55,535 bases of DNA from JACCUZ01 sp038246575 (GTDB lineage Bacteria; Actinomycetota; Actinomycetes; JACCUZ01): positions 1 to 55,535 of the forward strand of contig JBBRVU010000008.1 of NCBI GenBank assembly GCA_038246575.1, in the 5' to 3' direction. Numbering within the stretch: the stretch's first letter is position 1; every line of letters begins with the position of its first letter. The position numbers and the translations under genes were made by a program. Below, piece after piece: positions 1-8,190 of the stretch. The notes under the pieces were generated by a model. The model searched no databases and was not told the DNA's origin. It worked only from the letters and a program-made list of their open reading frames with translations.

Positions 1-43
1 GATTCGAAGATCATTCCAAGGGTGAGCGTGCCGCTGACCTGGG

Positions 44-116
44 TGGAGCTGAGGGGACTCGAACCCCTGACCCCCTCGTTGCGAACGAGGTGCGCTACCA
101 GCTGCGCTACAGCCCC
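44..116 (-). tRNA. tRNA-Ala (anticodon CGC)
   Basis: Read on the minus strand, this folds as a standard 73-nt tRNA. The 7-bp acceptor stem pairs GGGGCTG with CAGCTCC (one G-T pair). The anticodon stem CCTCG/CGAGG closes the loop TTCGCAA, giving anticodon CGC, which reads alanine codon GCG. The T-arm contains GGTTCGAGTCC. The discriminator base is A, and the next bases read CCC, so CCA is not encoded and must be added after transcription. GCG is a common codon in such GC-rich DNA. The 43 bases to its left show nothing I recognise. Confidence 0.95.
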
Positions 117-183
117 CTGGTGGAACATGTGAGGCTACCAAACCGGGGACGCGCCTCCGGACCCGCGCAACGGGGCTGGTCGG

Positions 184-1068
184 TCAGTCGTTGACGGCGC
201 GGCGGGTGATGATCGCCTCGAGCTGGTCGTCGGCCTCGGCGGCGTCGTCGAGCAGGGCCGACATGGCCACGGGGCGACCGTCCCCCGGACCTGCCGCCGA
301 TGCCTGGGTGGTCTGCGCGGCAGTCCAGGCGCCGGGGTTGGTGAGGTCGATCGGCGCGGCTCGGCGGGGGGCGACGGGCTTGGTGACGTACGTCGGCAGC
401 GGAACCGGCACCGGGCTCCAGCCCTCGGCCGCCGCCCGCTCCCGGGCCTCCTCGGCCTCCCGCTCGACGCTCATGGCCTCCTCGGCTGCCTCCCAGCGGG
501 CGTCCTCGGCAGCGCGCTCCTCGGCCATCTCCCGGCGGACGGCCATCAGCCGCTCGATCGCGTCGAAGCGCAGCAGCCGTGAGGTCGAGCGCTTGCGGGC
601 CGCCACCCGGGTCTGCGCGACCTGGGTCCGGGTGCGCGCCTGCAGCCGGCAATGAACAAGGTAGCCGACGATCACCAGGGCGACGGCGGGCGCCGACCAC
701 CACGGCAGTGGGGTCAGCGGGGTCGAGATGCCGGCAACCAGCGTGGTCATCAGCAGAGCCGCCAGCACCCGGCGACGGCGCACTGTGATCGGGCTGGTGG
801 TCCGCAGGCCACGGCGCTGCGGCTTGGTGCGCTGGGCCGGGAACGAGCTTGCCGACCGGTCCGGCTCGGCTGCTCGCGGCGGCATCACCACGTAGCGCTT
901 GTCTGGAGTCGCTTCCTTGCGGGACAGGATGCTCATCGCCCGGTCGAATCGCTCGACGGACCGGGTCGCCGAGAGCTCCTCGTGCCGGCGCAGCCACCGG
1001 GGGATGAAGTAGGCGGCCCACATGACCACCAGACCCGCATAAATGACGCCGCTGCCCACGAACGGCAA
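184..1068 (-). CDS. glpR: Divisome protein SepX/GlpR (membrane receptor of MoeA-like Glp)
   Basis: This 294-residue protein has an N-terminal membrane helix (about residues 6-24), a basic segment, a second hydrophobic hairpin at about 99-140, and a long charged, Ala/Glu/Arg-rich cytoplasmic tail likely to be coiled coil (about 165-215). That layout and the start GSGVIYAGLVVMWAAYFIP match the actinobacterial SepX/GlpR family. Family knowledge: GlpR binds the gephyrin-like Glp protein at the division site in corynebacteria, and the Streptomyces homologue SepX supports septation. Its likely partner Glp lies at 3415-4647 in the same gene run. The start is uncertain: TTG at 1068 is the longest choice, and a GTG three codons in also works. 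A 91-bp gap separates it from the upstream membrane gene, so it may have its own promoter. Confidence 0.8.
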   Translation of the reverse strand: MPFVGSGVIYAGLVVMWAAYFIPRWLRRHEELSATRSVERFDRAMSILSRKEATPDKRYVVMPPRAAEPDRSASSFPAQRTKPQRRGLRTTSPITVRRRRVLAALLMTTLVAGISTPLTPLPWWSAPAVALVIVGYLVHCRLQARTRTQVAQTRVAARKRSTSRLLRFDAIERLMAVRREMAEERAAEDARWEAAEEAMSVEREAEEARERAAAEGWSPVPVPLPTYVTKPVAPRRAAPIDLTNPGAWTAAQTTQASAAGPGDGRPVAMSALLDDAAEADDQLEAIITRRAVND

Positions 1069-1159
1069 CGCTAGGGGCGGACAGCGGCTCTACCGCGCAC
1101 CGTTACCGGTGTGTCGCGATATCAGTCCTGTGACTGATGTGACTCACGGGACTGCGTAC

Positions 1160-1867
1160 TCAGCTCCGACTCGGTGCCGCTCTGCCGGTCGCGACGACGA
1201 CGACAGCGGTGGCCAGCAGCAGGGCGGTCGGCAGCAGCACGGGGAGGAGGACGAGGAGGTCCTCGTTGGCCAGTGCCAGCGGGGCGGACGATCCGGCTGC
1301 GACTGCCACGAGTACGCAGACCGCGATTGCTGCCCGCCGCCCGGCGCGGAAGGAGAGCGCCGGCGCGACCCCCACGACGAGCAGGGCCGAGGCGACCAGG
1401 GCCACCACGAGCGGGTCGCCACGTCCGCCGGGGCGCTGGAGTACGGCGAACACCGTCAGCGCGGCGAGCGCCCCCCCGACCAGGGCGCTCGGCGTCCCTG
1501 CCACCGCGGCCAGGTCCCGGCCGAGAGCCAGGCGCCCGGCGCCGTCCAGGCTGTGGCTGATCAGCACGACCGCCAGCAGCAGGACGACAGCGGCCGTCCC
1601 GCCCGCCAGCCCGAGGAAGAGCGGCCCGTACGCGATCCCGTCCGGGCAGGACGGATAGCCCTCCTCGCCCACCCCATAGGGACAGGAACGTGCCCTTGCC
1701 ACCTCGGTGCCCAGCGCCCCGGCCAGCGTCCCCGTCCAGGTCGCTGCGACGCTGGCCGCGAGCAGCGGCCCCCGGTGCGGAGGGCGCAGCAGCCCGGACA
1801 CCCAGCCGGGTCTGCCGGTCATGTCGGTCATGTCGGTAGCACCCGTCGTGCCGGCCGCATCGATCAT
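1160..1867 (-). CDS. Multi-pass membrane protein of unknown function
   Basis: The 235-residue protein is mostly hydrophobic, with about six predicted membrane helices (roughly residues 36-53, 84-105, 123-143, 152-168, 176-194, 203-225). The loop after the first helix carries two Cys residues (SCPYG and PSCPDG) that could form an exported disulfide. I recognise no family. Its ATG overlaps the stop of the upstream acetyltransferase gene by 4 bp (1864-1867), so it is translationally coupled to the galU-glp-moaC-mog run and precedes glpR. This suggests a role in envelope or division, but that rests on position only. Confidence 0.65.
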   Translation of the reverse strand: MIDAAGTTGATDMTDMTGRPGWVSGLLRPPHRGPLLAASVAATWTGTLAGALGTEVARARSCPYGVGEEGYPSCPDGIAYGPLFLGLAGGTAAVVLLLAVVLISHSLDGAGRLALGRDLAAVAGTPSALVGGALAALTVFAVLQRPGGRGDPLVVALVASALLVVGVAPALSFRAGRRAAIAVCVLVAVAAGSSAPLALANEDLLVLLPVLLPTALLLATAVVVVATGRAAPSRS

Positions 1868-2466
1868 GCTGGTCCGGTCCGGGTCGACCGCCAGCGGCGA
1901 AGGAGGCCGTCGGGGATCTCCTCGGCGGTGAGCGCGAAGGAGCGGTGGTCGCGCCAGTCACCAGCGATGTGCAGGAACCCCCGCCGCAGGCCCTCCTCGC
2001 GGAACCCGAGCTTCTCGACCACTCGCAGGGACGCGGCGTTCTCGGGGCGGATGTTGACCTCGACCCGGTGCAGCCGCAGCACCGAGAAGCAGTGGTCGAC
2101 CGCCATCGCCACCGCGGTCGGCATCACGCCTCGCCCGGCCACCCGGCGGTCCACCCAGTAGCCGATGTGCCCGGAGCACAGTGAGCCGTACATGATGCCG
2201 CCGACCGTCAGCTGACCCACCAGCTCGTCGTCGTAGGTCACGACGAACGGCAGCAATGAACCCTGCCGGGCCTGCCGCAGCAGGCTGCGGACCATCACGT
2301 TGAAGCTGATCGGCGGCCCGACCTCACGCGGTGGGGTCGCCTCCCACTGCTGCAGCCACTCGCGGTTGACGTTGCGCGCCTGCGTCCACGCGGTCCGGTC
2401 GCCGCGCGCGATCGGGCGCAGCGCCACCCGCCCCTCGGAGAGGGTGACCGGCCACCCGGCGCTCAG
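1864..2466 (-). CDS. GNAT family N-acetyltransferase (RimJ-like)
   Basis: The protein has the GNAT acetyltransferase fold. An N-terminal substrate region (VALRPIARGDRTAW) is followed by the acetyl-CoA core, with GHIGYWVDRRVAGRGVMPTA matching motif A and NIRPENAASLRVVEKLGFREEG matching the C-terminal motif typical of RimJ/RimL proteins that acetylate N-terminal amino groups. The true target is unknown. Start choice: CTG at 2466 overlaps the mog stop as CTGA, the same 4-bp arrangement as every other junction in this run, and gives 200 residues. The open frame extends to an ATG at 2610 and an internal GTG lies at 2427. The position next to glp and glpR is conserved in actinobacteria. Confidence 0.85.
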   Translation of the reverse strand: MSAGWPVTLSEGRVALRPIARGDRTAWTQARNVNREWLQQWEATPPREVGPPISFNVMVRSLLRQARQGSLLPFVVTYDDELVGQLTVGGIMYGSLCSGHIGYWVDRRVAGRGVMPTAVAMAVDHCFSVLRLHRVEVNIRPENAASLRVVEKLGFREEGLRRGFLHIAGDWRDHRSFALTAEEIPDGLLRRWRSTRTGPA

Positions 2467-2933
2467 TGGTCGCTCCCGGCCACCTGCTCGACCGCGTGCA
2501 CCAGCACCGGTCCGAGCACCTCGAGCCCGTCGCGCACCCCGCCGGGCGACCCCGGCAGGTTGACGACCAGCGTCCGGCCGGCCAGCCCCGCCAGCCCGCG
2601 GGAGAGGCACGCAGTCGCGACTCCCTTCGCCAGACCATGGGCGCGCAACGCCTCGGCGATGCCCGGCAGCTCGACATCAAGCACCCGCGCCGTCATGTCC
2701 GGCGTCTTGTCGGTGGGCGTGATCCCGGTGCCTCCCGACGTGACCACCACGTCGTACGCCGACGCCACCGCCTCGCGCAGCACCTCTTCGACGGGGTCAC
2801 CGTCGGGCACGACCTCGGGGCCGTCGACGTCGAACCCGAGCCCGGAGAGCCCGGCCACCAGGACCGGTCCGGTGCGGTCCTCGTACACGCCGGCCGAGGC
2901 GCGGTTCGAGACGCTCACGACGAGAGCCCTCAT
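2463..2933 (-). CDS. mog: MogA/MoaB-family molybdopterin adenylyltransferase
   Basis: This enzyme family adenylylates molybdopterin, preparing it for molybdate insertion by MoeA. The 156-residue sequence shows the family core: SNRASAG near the N-terminus, the nucleotide-binding VTSGGTGITPTDKTPD segment (about residues 68-83 of the chosen frame) and NLPGSPGGVRDGLEV near the end. ATG at 2933 is chosen because it overlaps the moaC stop by 4 bp; an in-frame ATG seven codons upstream is also possible. It lies between moaC and the GNAT gene in a co-translated run. MogA and MoaB differ in some organisms, and the name alone does not settle which step it performs here. Confidence 0.92.
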   Translation of the reverse strand: MRALVVSVSNRASAGVYEDRTGPVLVAGLSGLGFDVDGPEVVPDGDPVEEVLREAVASAYDVVVTSGGTGITPTDKTPDMTARVLDVELPGIAEALRAHGLAKGVATACLSRGLAGLAGRTLVVNLPGSPGGVRDGLEVLGPVLVHAVEQVAGSDH

Positions 2934-3418
2934 GACCCTGCGCCCCGGGTCCACTCCCCCGACCGGCCGCCGCTCTTGTGCTCGACGCGCACGTCGGTGA
3001 TGGTCGCCGAACGGTCGACCGCCTTGACCATGTCGACCAGCGCGAGCCCGGCGACAGCGACACAGGTCAGCGCCTCCATCTCGACGCCGGTGCGGTCCGC
3101 GGTGCGCACGGTTGCCGTGATCCGGACGGAGTCGTCACCGACGACGAGGTCGACATCGACGCCGTGGATCCCGATCGGGTGGCAGAGCGGCACGAGGTCG
3201 GGCGTCCGCTTGGCGGCCTGGATGCCGGCGATCCGCGCCACCGCGAGCGCGTCACCCTTGGGCATCGCGCCGACGCGCAGCAGGTCGATCACCTCGGTGG
3301 TGACCAGCACCTGCCCCGAGGCGGTCGCGGTGCGGACGGTCACGTCCTTCCCCGACACATCGACCATCCGGGCAGCGCCGGTCTCGTCGACATGGGTCAG
3401 GCGCCGCCCGCTGGTCAT
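2930..3418 (-). CDS. moaC: Cyclic pyranopterin monophosphate synthase MoaC
   Basis: MoaC, with MoaA, converts GTP to cyclic pyranopterin monophosphate, the first intermediate of molybdenum cofactor. The 162-residue length is usual for the family. Hallmarks are LTHVDETGAARMVDVS at the start, LVPLCHPI (about residues 75-82), GVEMEALTCVAVAGLALVDM (about 110-129) and the Lys-rich KSGGRSG near the C-terminus. It overlaps glp by 4 bp and mog by 4 bp. moaA, moaD and moaE are not in this window, so the pathway is completed elsewhere. Confidence 0.96.
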   Translation of the reverse strand: MTSGRRLTHVDETGAARMVDVSGKDVTVRTATASGQVLVTTEVIDLLRVGAMPKGDALAVARIAGIQAAKRTPDLVPLCHPIGIHGVDVDLVVGDDSVRITATVRTADRTGVEMEALTCVAVAGLALVDMVKAVDRSATITDVRVEHKSGGRSGEWTRGAGS

Positions 3419-4647
3419 GTGAGGCGCCGCTCGAGGACCATGACCTCCACGGTCCCGCCGACCGGCACCTCGGTGACCGGCTCGGGGACCACGATGAACG
3501 AGTTGGCGTGTGCGAGGTCACCGACCAGGTGCGAGCCGGGGCCGCCGACGGGGCGCACGACGTACTTGCCGTCCTCCACCCCGAGCCAGGCGCGGGTGTA
3601 CTGGCGCTTTCCGTCGGGCGAGCCGAATGCCTCCTGGCACACGGCGCGCACCGTCGGCCGGTGCAGCGGCTCGATGCCGAGCATGCGCCGGATCACCGGG
3701 CGAACGAACACCTCGAACGAGACGTAGGACGACACCGGGTTGCCGGGCAAGGTGATGATCGGGGTGCTATCCGGGCCGATGGTGCCGAACCCCTGCGGCT
3801 TGCCCGGCTGCATCGCCACCGTGTCGAAGTTCACCGTGCCGAGCCTCGACAGCACCGCCTTGACCACGTCGTAGGCGCCGACGCTGACCCCGCCGCTCGT
3901 CAGCACCAGATCGGCCCGGATCAGCTGGTCCTCGATGGCGTTCATCAGCGACCGGTCGTCATCGGGCACGATCCCGACCCGGTAGGCCAGCGCTCCGGCC
4001 TCGCGGGCGGCGCTCGTGAGGATGTAGGAGTTGGACTCGTGGATCTGCCCCGGCTGGGTCGGTGCGCCAGGCTCCACCAGCTCGTTGCCGGTCGAGATGA
4101 TCACGACGCGGGGTCGTGGCCGCACCTCGACGCGGTCCCGTCCGACGGCGGCCAGCAGGCCCAGCTGTCCCGGGCCGAGCCGGGTGCCGGCGTCGAGCAC
4201 GGTCTGCCCGGTCGAGACATCCTCGCCTCGGCGGCGCACGTTCGCCCCCATCGAGGGCGCCCGGCTGACGGCCACGGTCGCCAGCCCGCCGTCGGTCCAC
4301 TCGACAGGGACCACCGCCTCGGCGCCCGAGGGGACCGGGGCACCGGTCATGATGCGCACGGACATGCCCGACTGCACCGTGTAGACCGGGCGAGCGCCGG
4401 CGGCGATGTCACCGACAACCGGCAACGACACCGGGTTGCTCTCGCTGGCCTCGGCGAGGTCGGCCACCCGCACCGCGTAGCCGTCCATCGAGGAGTTGTC
4501 GAACATCGGCAGGTCGACGTCGGCGACGACCGGCTCGGTGAGGATGCACCCGTGCGCGTCGAGCAGCTGAAGGTCCAGCGGCGCGATCGGGGAGATCAGC
4601 GCCAGGATGTCCTCGCTGTGCTGGTCGACGCTCTTCAGCTCGCTCAC
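3415..4647 (-). CDS. glp: Gephyrin-like molybdotransferase Glp (MoeA family)
   Basis: The 410-residue MoeA-family protein has the N-terminal linker with NSSMDGYA (about residues 51-58), the central MoCF-type domain with STGNEL and TSGGVSVGAYD (about 245-256), MQPGKPQGFG and LPGNPVSSYVSFEVFVRP, and the C-terminal beta domain. MoeA proteins insert molybdate into adenylylated molybdopterin. In corynebacteria a paralogue at this conserved locus (Glp) also binds FtsZ and the membrane receptor GlpR and is needed for normal division. Since the likely receptor gene is at 184-1068, this is probably Glp. Whether it keeps enzyme activity cannot be read from position. It is coupled to galU upstream and moaC downstream by 4-bp overlaps. 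Confidence 0.93.
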   Translation of the reverse strand: MSELKSVDQHSEDILALISPIAPLDLQLLDAHGCILTEPVVADVDLPMFDNSSMDGYAVRVADLAEASESNPVSLPVVGDIAAGARPVYTVQSGMSVRIMTGAPVPSGAEAVVPVEWTDGGLATVAVSRAPSMGANVRRRGEDVSTGQTVLDAGTRLGPGQLGLLAAVGRDRVEVRPRPRVVIISTGNELVEPGAPTQPGQIHESNSYILTSAAREAGALAYRVGIVPDDDRSLMNAIEDQLIRADLVLTSGGVSVGAYDVVKAVLSRLGTVNFDTVAMQPGKPQGFGTIGPDSTPIITLPGNPVSSYVSFEVFVRPVIRRMLGIEPLHRPTVRAVCQEAFGSPDGKRQYTRAWLGVEDGKYVVRPVGGPGSHLVGDLAHANSFIVVPEPVTEVPVGGTVEVMVLERRLT

Positions 4648-5582
4648 GACTGTCCGATCTCGGTCTGGACGAACTCGCGCAGCCAGCCACGGAAGTCCGG
4701 GCCCAGGTCGTCTCGCTCGCTGGCGAACTGCACCACGGTCTTGAGGTAGTCGAGGCGGTCGCCGGTGTCGTAGCGGCGGCCCCGGAAGACGACGCCGTGC
4801 ACCGGGCCGTGGTCACCGGACTGGGCCATCACCCGCAGGGCGTCGGTGAGCTGAATCTCGCCCCCTCGACCGGGCGGGGTCTCGCGCAGGACGTCGAAGA
4901 CCCCGGGATCCAGCACGTACCGCCCGATGACGGCGAGGTCGCTGGGCGCCTCGGCCACCGGGGGCTTCTCGACGAGGTCGGTGATCCGGACGGCATCGGC
5001 GTCTCCGACGTCCTCGACCGCGGCGCAGCCGTAGAGATGGATCTGCTCCTTCGGCACGCGGAGCAGCGCGACCACGCTGCCGCCGTGACGCTCCCGGACC
5101 GCAAGCATTGTCGTGAGCAGCGCGTCGCGAGAGTCGATGAGGTCGTCTCCGAGCAGGACGGCGAACGGCTCGCGGCCCACGTGCCGGGCCGCGCACAGGA
5201 CGGCGTGCCCGAGGCCTCGCGGGTCGCCCTGCCGCGTGTAGTGCAGGTCAGCCATGACCGACGTGGCCCGCACCCGGTCCAGGTAGTCGCTGTTGCCCTT
5301 GCTCTCCAGGGCCGACTCCAGCTCCCAGTTGCGGTCGAAGTGGTTCTCGATCGCGTTCTTGTTCCGGCCGGTGACCAGCAGGACGTCGGTGAGGCCGGCC
5401 TCGACGGCTTCCTCCACGACGTACTGGATCGCGGGCTTGTCGACGACTGGGAGCATCTCCTTGGGCGTCGCCTTGGTCGCCGGCAGGAAGCGGGTGCCGA
5501 GCCCGGCGACAGGAACGACCGCCTTGGTGACCGCCCGGCTCTCGTGAGGCCGCCCGCTGTGATCCGTGCCCACCTCCGTCAT
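4644..5582 (-). CDS. galU: UTP--glucose-1-phosphate uridylyltransferase GalU
   Basis: GalU makes UDP-glucose from UTP and glucose-1-phosphate, feeding cell-envelope polysaccharide, trehalose and glycogen synthesis. The nucleotide-binding signature VAGLGTRFLPATKATPKEMLP lies at about residues 25-45, followed by DKPAIQYVVEEAVEAG, VTGRNKNAIENHFD and the later LVEKP and GEIQLTDALR motifs. At 312 residues it is full length. It begins 11 bp after the diguanylate cyclase stop and overlaps glp by 4 bp, so it opens the coupled run leading to the molybdenum cofactor and division genes. galU next to 5-FTHF cyclo-ligase is conserved in actinobacteria. Confidence 0.96.
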   Translation of the reverse strand: MTEVGTDHSGRPHESRAVTKAVVPVAGLGTRFLPATKATPKEMLPVVDKPAIQYVVEEAVEAGLTDVLLVTGRNKNAIENHFDRNWELESALESKGNSDYLDRVRATSVMADLHYTRQGDPRGLGHAVLCAARHVGREPFAVLLGDDLIDSRDALLTTMLAVRERHGGSVVALLRVPKEQIHLYGCAAVEDVGDADAVRITDLVEKPPVAEAPSDLAVIGRYVLDPGVFDVLRETPPGRGGEIQLTDALRVMAQSGDHGPVHGVVFRGRRYDTGDRLDYLKTVVQFASERDDLGPDFRGWLREFVQTEIGQS

Positions 5583-5593
5583 GAGGGGAAACC

Positions 5594-7543
5594 CTAGTCG
5601 GACGGGACGCCAGGGACGTGCCAGCGGTCACGGCCCTCGGCCTTGGCGACGTAGAGCGCCTTGTCCGCCGCCCGCATCAGCGTGGCCGGGCTGGAGCCGT
5701 GGTGCGGAAAGGCCGCGCCGCCGACGGAGACCGTGACGTCCAACGATGCCTCGCCATCGGCCCGGAACGGCTCGCGGTGCACCGCGACGCAGATCCGCTC
5801 GGCGAGCTGGTTGGCCCCCTCGATCGTCGTCTCCGGCAGCACCACGACGAACTCCTCACCGCCGTAGCGGGCGAAGGTGTCGACCTCGCGGATCTGCTCC
5901 TGGACCCGCTCGGCGAGCTCGCGCAGGACCATGTCGCCGCGCGCGTGGCCGTGCTGGTCGTTCACGGACTTGAAGTGGTCGAGGTCGAGCATCAGGACCG
6001 CCAGCGGACGGTCGAAGCGGTTGGATCGCTCGATCTCCCGGGCCAGGCTCATGGAGAGGTAGCGGAAGTTCCAGATGCCGGTCAGCGGGTCGGTGGTGGA
6101 CAGCCGCTGCGCCTCCTGGTGCAGCTGCACGTTCTCGATGGCGATGCTGGCCTGGCTGCCCAGGGTCGCGAGCGCGTCCTCGTCGTTGGCGTCGAAGGGC
6201 CGGCCGTCCATCCGGCCGTAGAGCGCCAGCACCCCGACCACCGAGCTCATGCTGCGCAGCGGCACCGCGAGCACGTCGATGCCCCCGGGCTCGTCGGCCG
6301 ACGGCTCCAGCTCGGGTGTTCCGGATCCGATGCGGCCCCGCGCGGACGTGCCGTTGGCGAGCACCCGACCCAGGACTCCCGCACCGGGCTCCACGACGGC
6401 AGGAGCGCTCAGGCCGGCCTCGTAGAGCCCTTGTTCGGCGACGAGCTGGGCCTGCTCACCCGACCGGTAGATCACGACACCCGCTCGCCCTTCGATGGTC
6501 ACGTGCGCCGTGTCGAGCACCACCTGCAGGAGCCCGTCGAGGTCGTGGGTCGCAGTGAGCGTGTCACCGATGCGCTCGAGACTGTCCCGCAGCTCCTGAC
6601 GACTGCGCTCCAGCTCGCCGAGGCTGCGCCGCAGCTCGTCGGTCATGTGGTTGAGGGCACTGCCCAGCCGGCCGGCTTCGCCTGCCTCGCTGTGTGGCAC
6701 TGCGGCGTCCAGGTCGCCCTGCGCGACCCGCTCGGCGGTGGCCGTCAGCTCGGCGAATGGCCGGCTGAGGTCGCGGGAGACCGCCCCGACGAGCAGGCCG
6801 GCCGCGAGGACCGCAGCGAACACGATGAGCAGCAGCGGCTGCGTTCGCAGACCCTCTCCCGACACGACGGCGAACAGCACGGTGTAGGGCAGCGGGTCTG
6901 CCGGCTCCGCGCGCACCGTCCACCCGTCGGCCTCGAACGTGCCGGATCGACGGCCGCCGGCGGTGGCGGCGATTGCCCGAGTGGTGGCCGCGTCGGTCGA
7001 GGTGGCCACCACGCGGGACCCGTCCAGCAGCAGCACCTGGCCGTCGCTGCCGCTGCGTGCCTGCAGCCGGCGGATGAAGTCGCCGGCAAGGTCGACGGCG
7101 ACGACGACCTGGGTCGCGCCAGGGACGCCGTCGACCGAGACCCGCTCGGCCAGCACCGGGCCAGCCGCCTCGCCCTCGGAGCACTGGGGAAGGCTGCCGG
7201 ATGAGGTCACCCCGGCAGGAAGCCGACCGGCCTCGGCCAGCGCCGTCCCGTCGGTGCGCAGCAGCGCGGCGTACTCGGCGTACTGGCCGTCGACGACGGC
7301 AGCCACCGCCTCCTGCGCCCCCTGGGACGACGCCTCCAGCGCCGGGCTGCGCACCGCGAGGCCCAGTGTGCGGCACTCGTCGGCGAGGTAGCTCACCACG
7401 GCGTTTGCCGCGGTGCGTGACGATCCGACGAGCCGGTCCGAGCTGGCGCCGGGCACGGCCAGGGCGAGGATGAGCCCGCCGACGACCACTGGCAGCAGGA
7501 AGAGCGCGGCCAGGACGAGCCAGAGTCGGGTACGCAGGCTCAT
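5594..7543 (-). CDS. Membrane diguanylate cyclase: Cache-like sensor, HAMP, GAF, GGDEF
   Basis: The 649-residue sensor enzyme is predicted to make cyclic-di-GMP. A first helix (about residues 7-30) precedes an extracellular region of about 200 residues that looks like a Cache-type ligand domain. A second helix (about 236-255) leads to a HAMP segment ending in GRLGSALNHMTDEL, then a GAF domain (about 330-475) and the catalytic domain. The active-site loop reads RYGGEEF, an active variant, and REVD five residues before it matches the product-binding inhibitory site. TDPLTGIWNFRYL starts the GGDEF domain. No EAL domain is present. It is transcribed toward galU with an 11-bp gap, so c-di-GMP synthesis and UDP-glucose synthesis may share a transcript. 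Confidence 0.93.
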   Translation of the reverse strand: MSLRTRLWLVLAALFLLPVVVGGLILALAVPGASSDRLVGSSRTAANAVVSYLADECRTLGLAVRSPALEASSQGAQEAVAAVVDGQYAEYAALLRTDGTALAEAGRLPAGVTSSGSLPQCSEGEAAGPVLAERVSVDGVPGATQVVVAVDLAGDFIRRLQARSGSDGQVLLLDGSRVVATSTDAATTRAIAATAGGRRSGTFEADGWTVRAEPADPLPYTVLFAVVSGEGLRTQPLLLIVFAAVLAAGLLVGAVSRDLSRPFAELTATAERVAQGDLDAAVPHSEAGEAGRLGSALNHMTDELRRSLGELERSRQELRDSLERIGDTLTATHDLDGLLQVVLDTAHVTIEGRAGVVIYRSGEQAQLVAEQGLYEAGLSAPAVVEPGAGVLGRVLANGTSARGRIGSGTPELEPSADEPGGIDVLAVPLRSMSSVVGVLALYGRMDGRPFDANDEDALATLGSQASIAIENVQLHQEAQRLSTTDPLTGIWNFRYLSMSLAREIERSNRFDRPLAVLMLDLDHFKSVNDQHGHARGDMVLRELAERVQEQIREVDTFARYGGEEFVVVLPETTIEGANQLAERICVAVHREPFRADGEASLDVTVSVGGAAFPHHGSSPATLMRAADKALYVAKAEGRDRWHVPGVPSD

Positions 7544-7587
7544 GAGCTCACCGTCCTCTCCTCCTCGGCCCGGACTGCAATGCTCTC

Positions 7588-8190
7588 GTGGTGGCCACCG
7601 TGGACCAGTCGTCGAAGGCGGCGCTCCGGACCCAGCTCCTGGCCGCCCGTCGGGCGCTGGGTGACGCCGCGATGGACGCCGCCGCCACGGCCGTCACCGG
7701 ACACCTGCTCGACCTGCCCGAGCTGGCATCGGCACGCTGCGTCGCGGCATACCGTTCCTTCGGCACTGAACCCCGTACTTCTGCAGTCCTCTCGGCGCTG
7801 GCCTCGCGGGGGGTACGCGTGCTGCTGCCGGTCCTGCGACCGGATCGTGACCTCGACTGGGCAATCTACGACGATCCGGGCGCCTCGCGGGAATCTGACG
7901 CCCGGCTGTGGACGACGAACGACCTCCCGCTCGGGTCTTGGGCGGTGAGCGAGGCCGAGGCGATCGTGGTGCCGGCTCTGGCTGTCGACACCGACGGTAC
8001 CCGGCTCGGGCGCGGCGGCGGCTCGTATGACCGGGCGTTGACCAGGGTGTCGGAAGACCGGCCAGTAGTCGCCCTGCTGCACGAGGGTGAGCTGCTCGAC
8101 TCGGTGCCTGTCGAGCCGCACGACAGGCGGGTCACGTTCGCGATCCTGCCCAGCGGCGTGCATCGCTTCCCCGGACCCGCCCGGACGTGA
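7588..8190 (+). CDS. 5-formyltetrahydrofolate cyclo-ligase
   Basis: This enzyme uses ATP to convert 5-formyltetrahydrofolate to 5,10-methenyltetrahydrofolate, recovering folate for one-carbon metabolism. The 200-residue sequence carries the family signatures: AAYRSFGTEP (about residues 53-62), VPALAVDTDGTRLGRGGGSYDR (about 128-149), and the C-terminal DRRVTFAILPSGV. It diverges from the diguanylate cyclase across 44 bp. Start is GTG at 7588, with a second GTG directly after. Its stop overlaps the antiporter start (GTGA at 8187-8190). In mycobacteria its neighbour is an fmdB-type gene, which here lies 22.7 kb away. Confidence 0.94.
   Translation: MVATVDQSSKAALRTQLLAARRALGDAAMDAAATAVTGHLLDLPELASARCVAAYRSFGTEPRTSAVLSALASRGVRVLLPVLRPDRDLDWAIYDDPGASRESDARLWTTNDLPLGSWAVSEAEAIVVPALAVDTDGTRLGRGGGSYDRALTRVSEDRPVVALLHEGELLDSVPVEPHDRRVTFAILPSGVHRFPGPART

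Noticed and set aside
1043..2161. Plus-strand 372-codon frame across the membrane protein and GNAT genes
   Set aside because: Rich in Arg/Gly/Gln as expected for antisense of coding DNA, with no recognisable domain.
2933..5582. Possible molybdenum-cofactor riboswitch before moaC
   Set aside because: The genes are coupled by 4-bp overlaps, leaving no leader for such an RNA, and no conserved aptamer fold was visible before galU.
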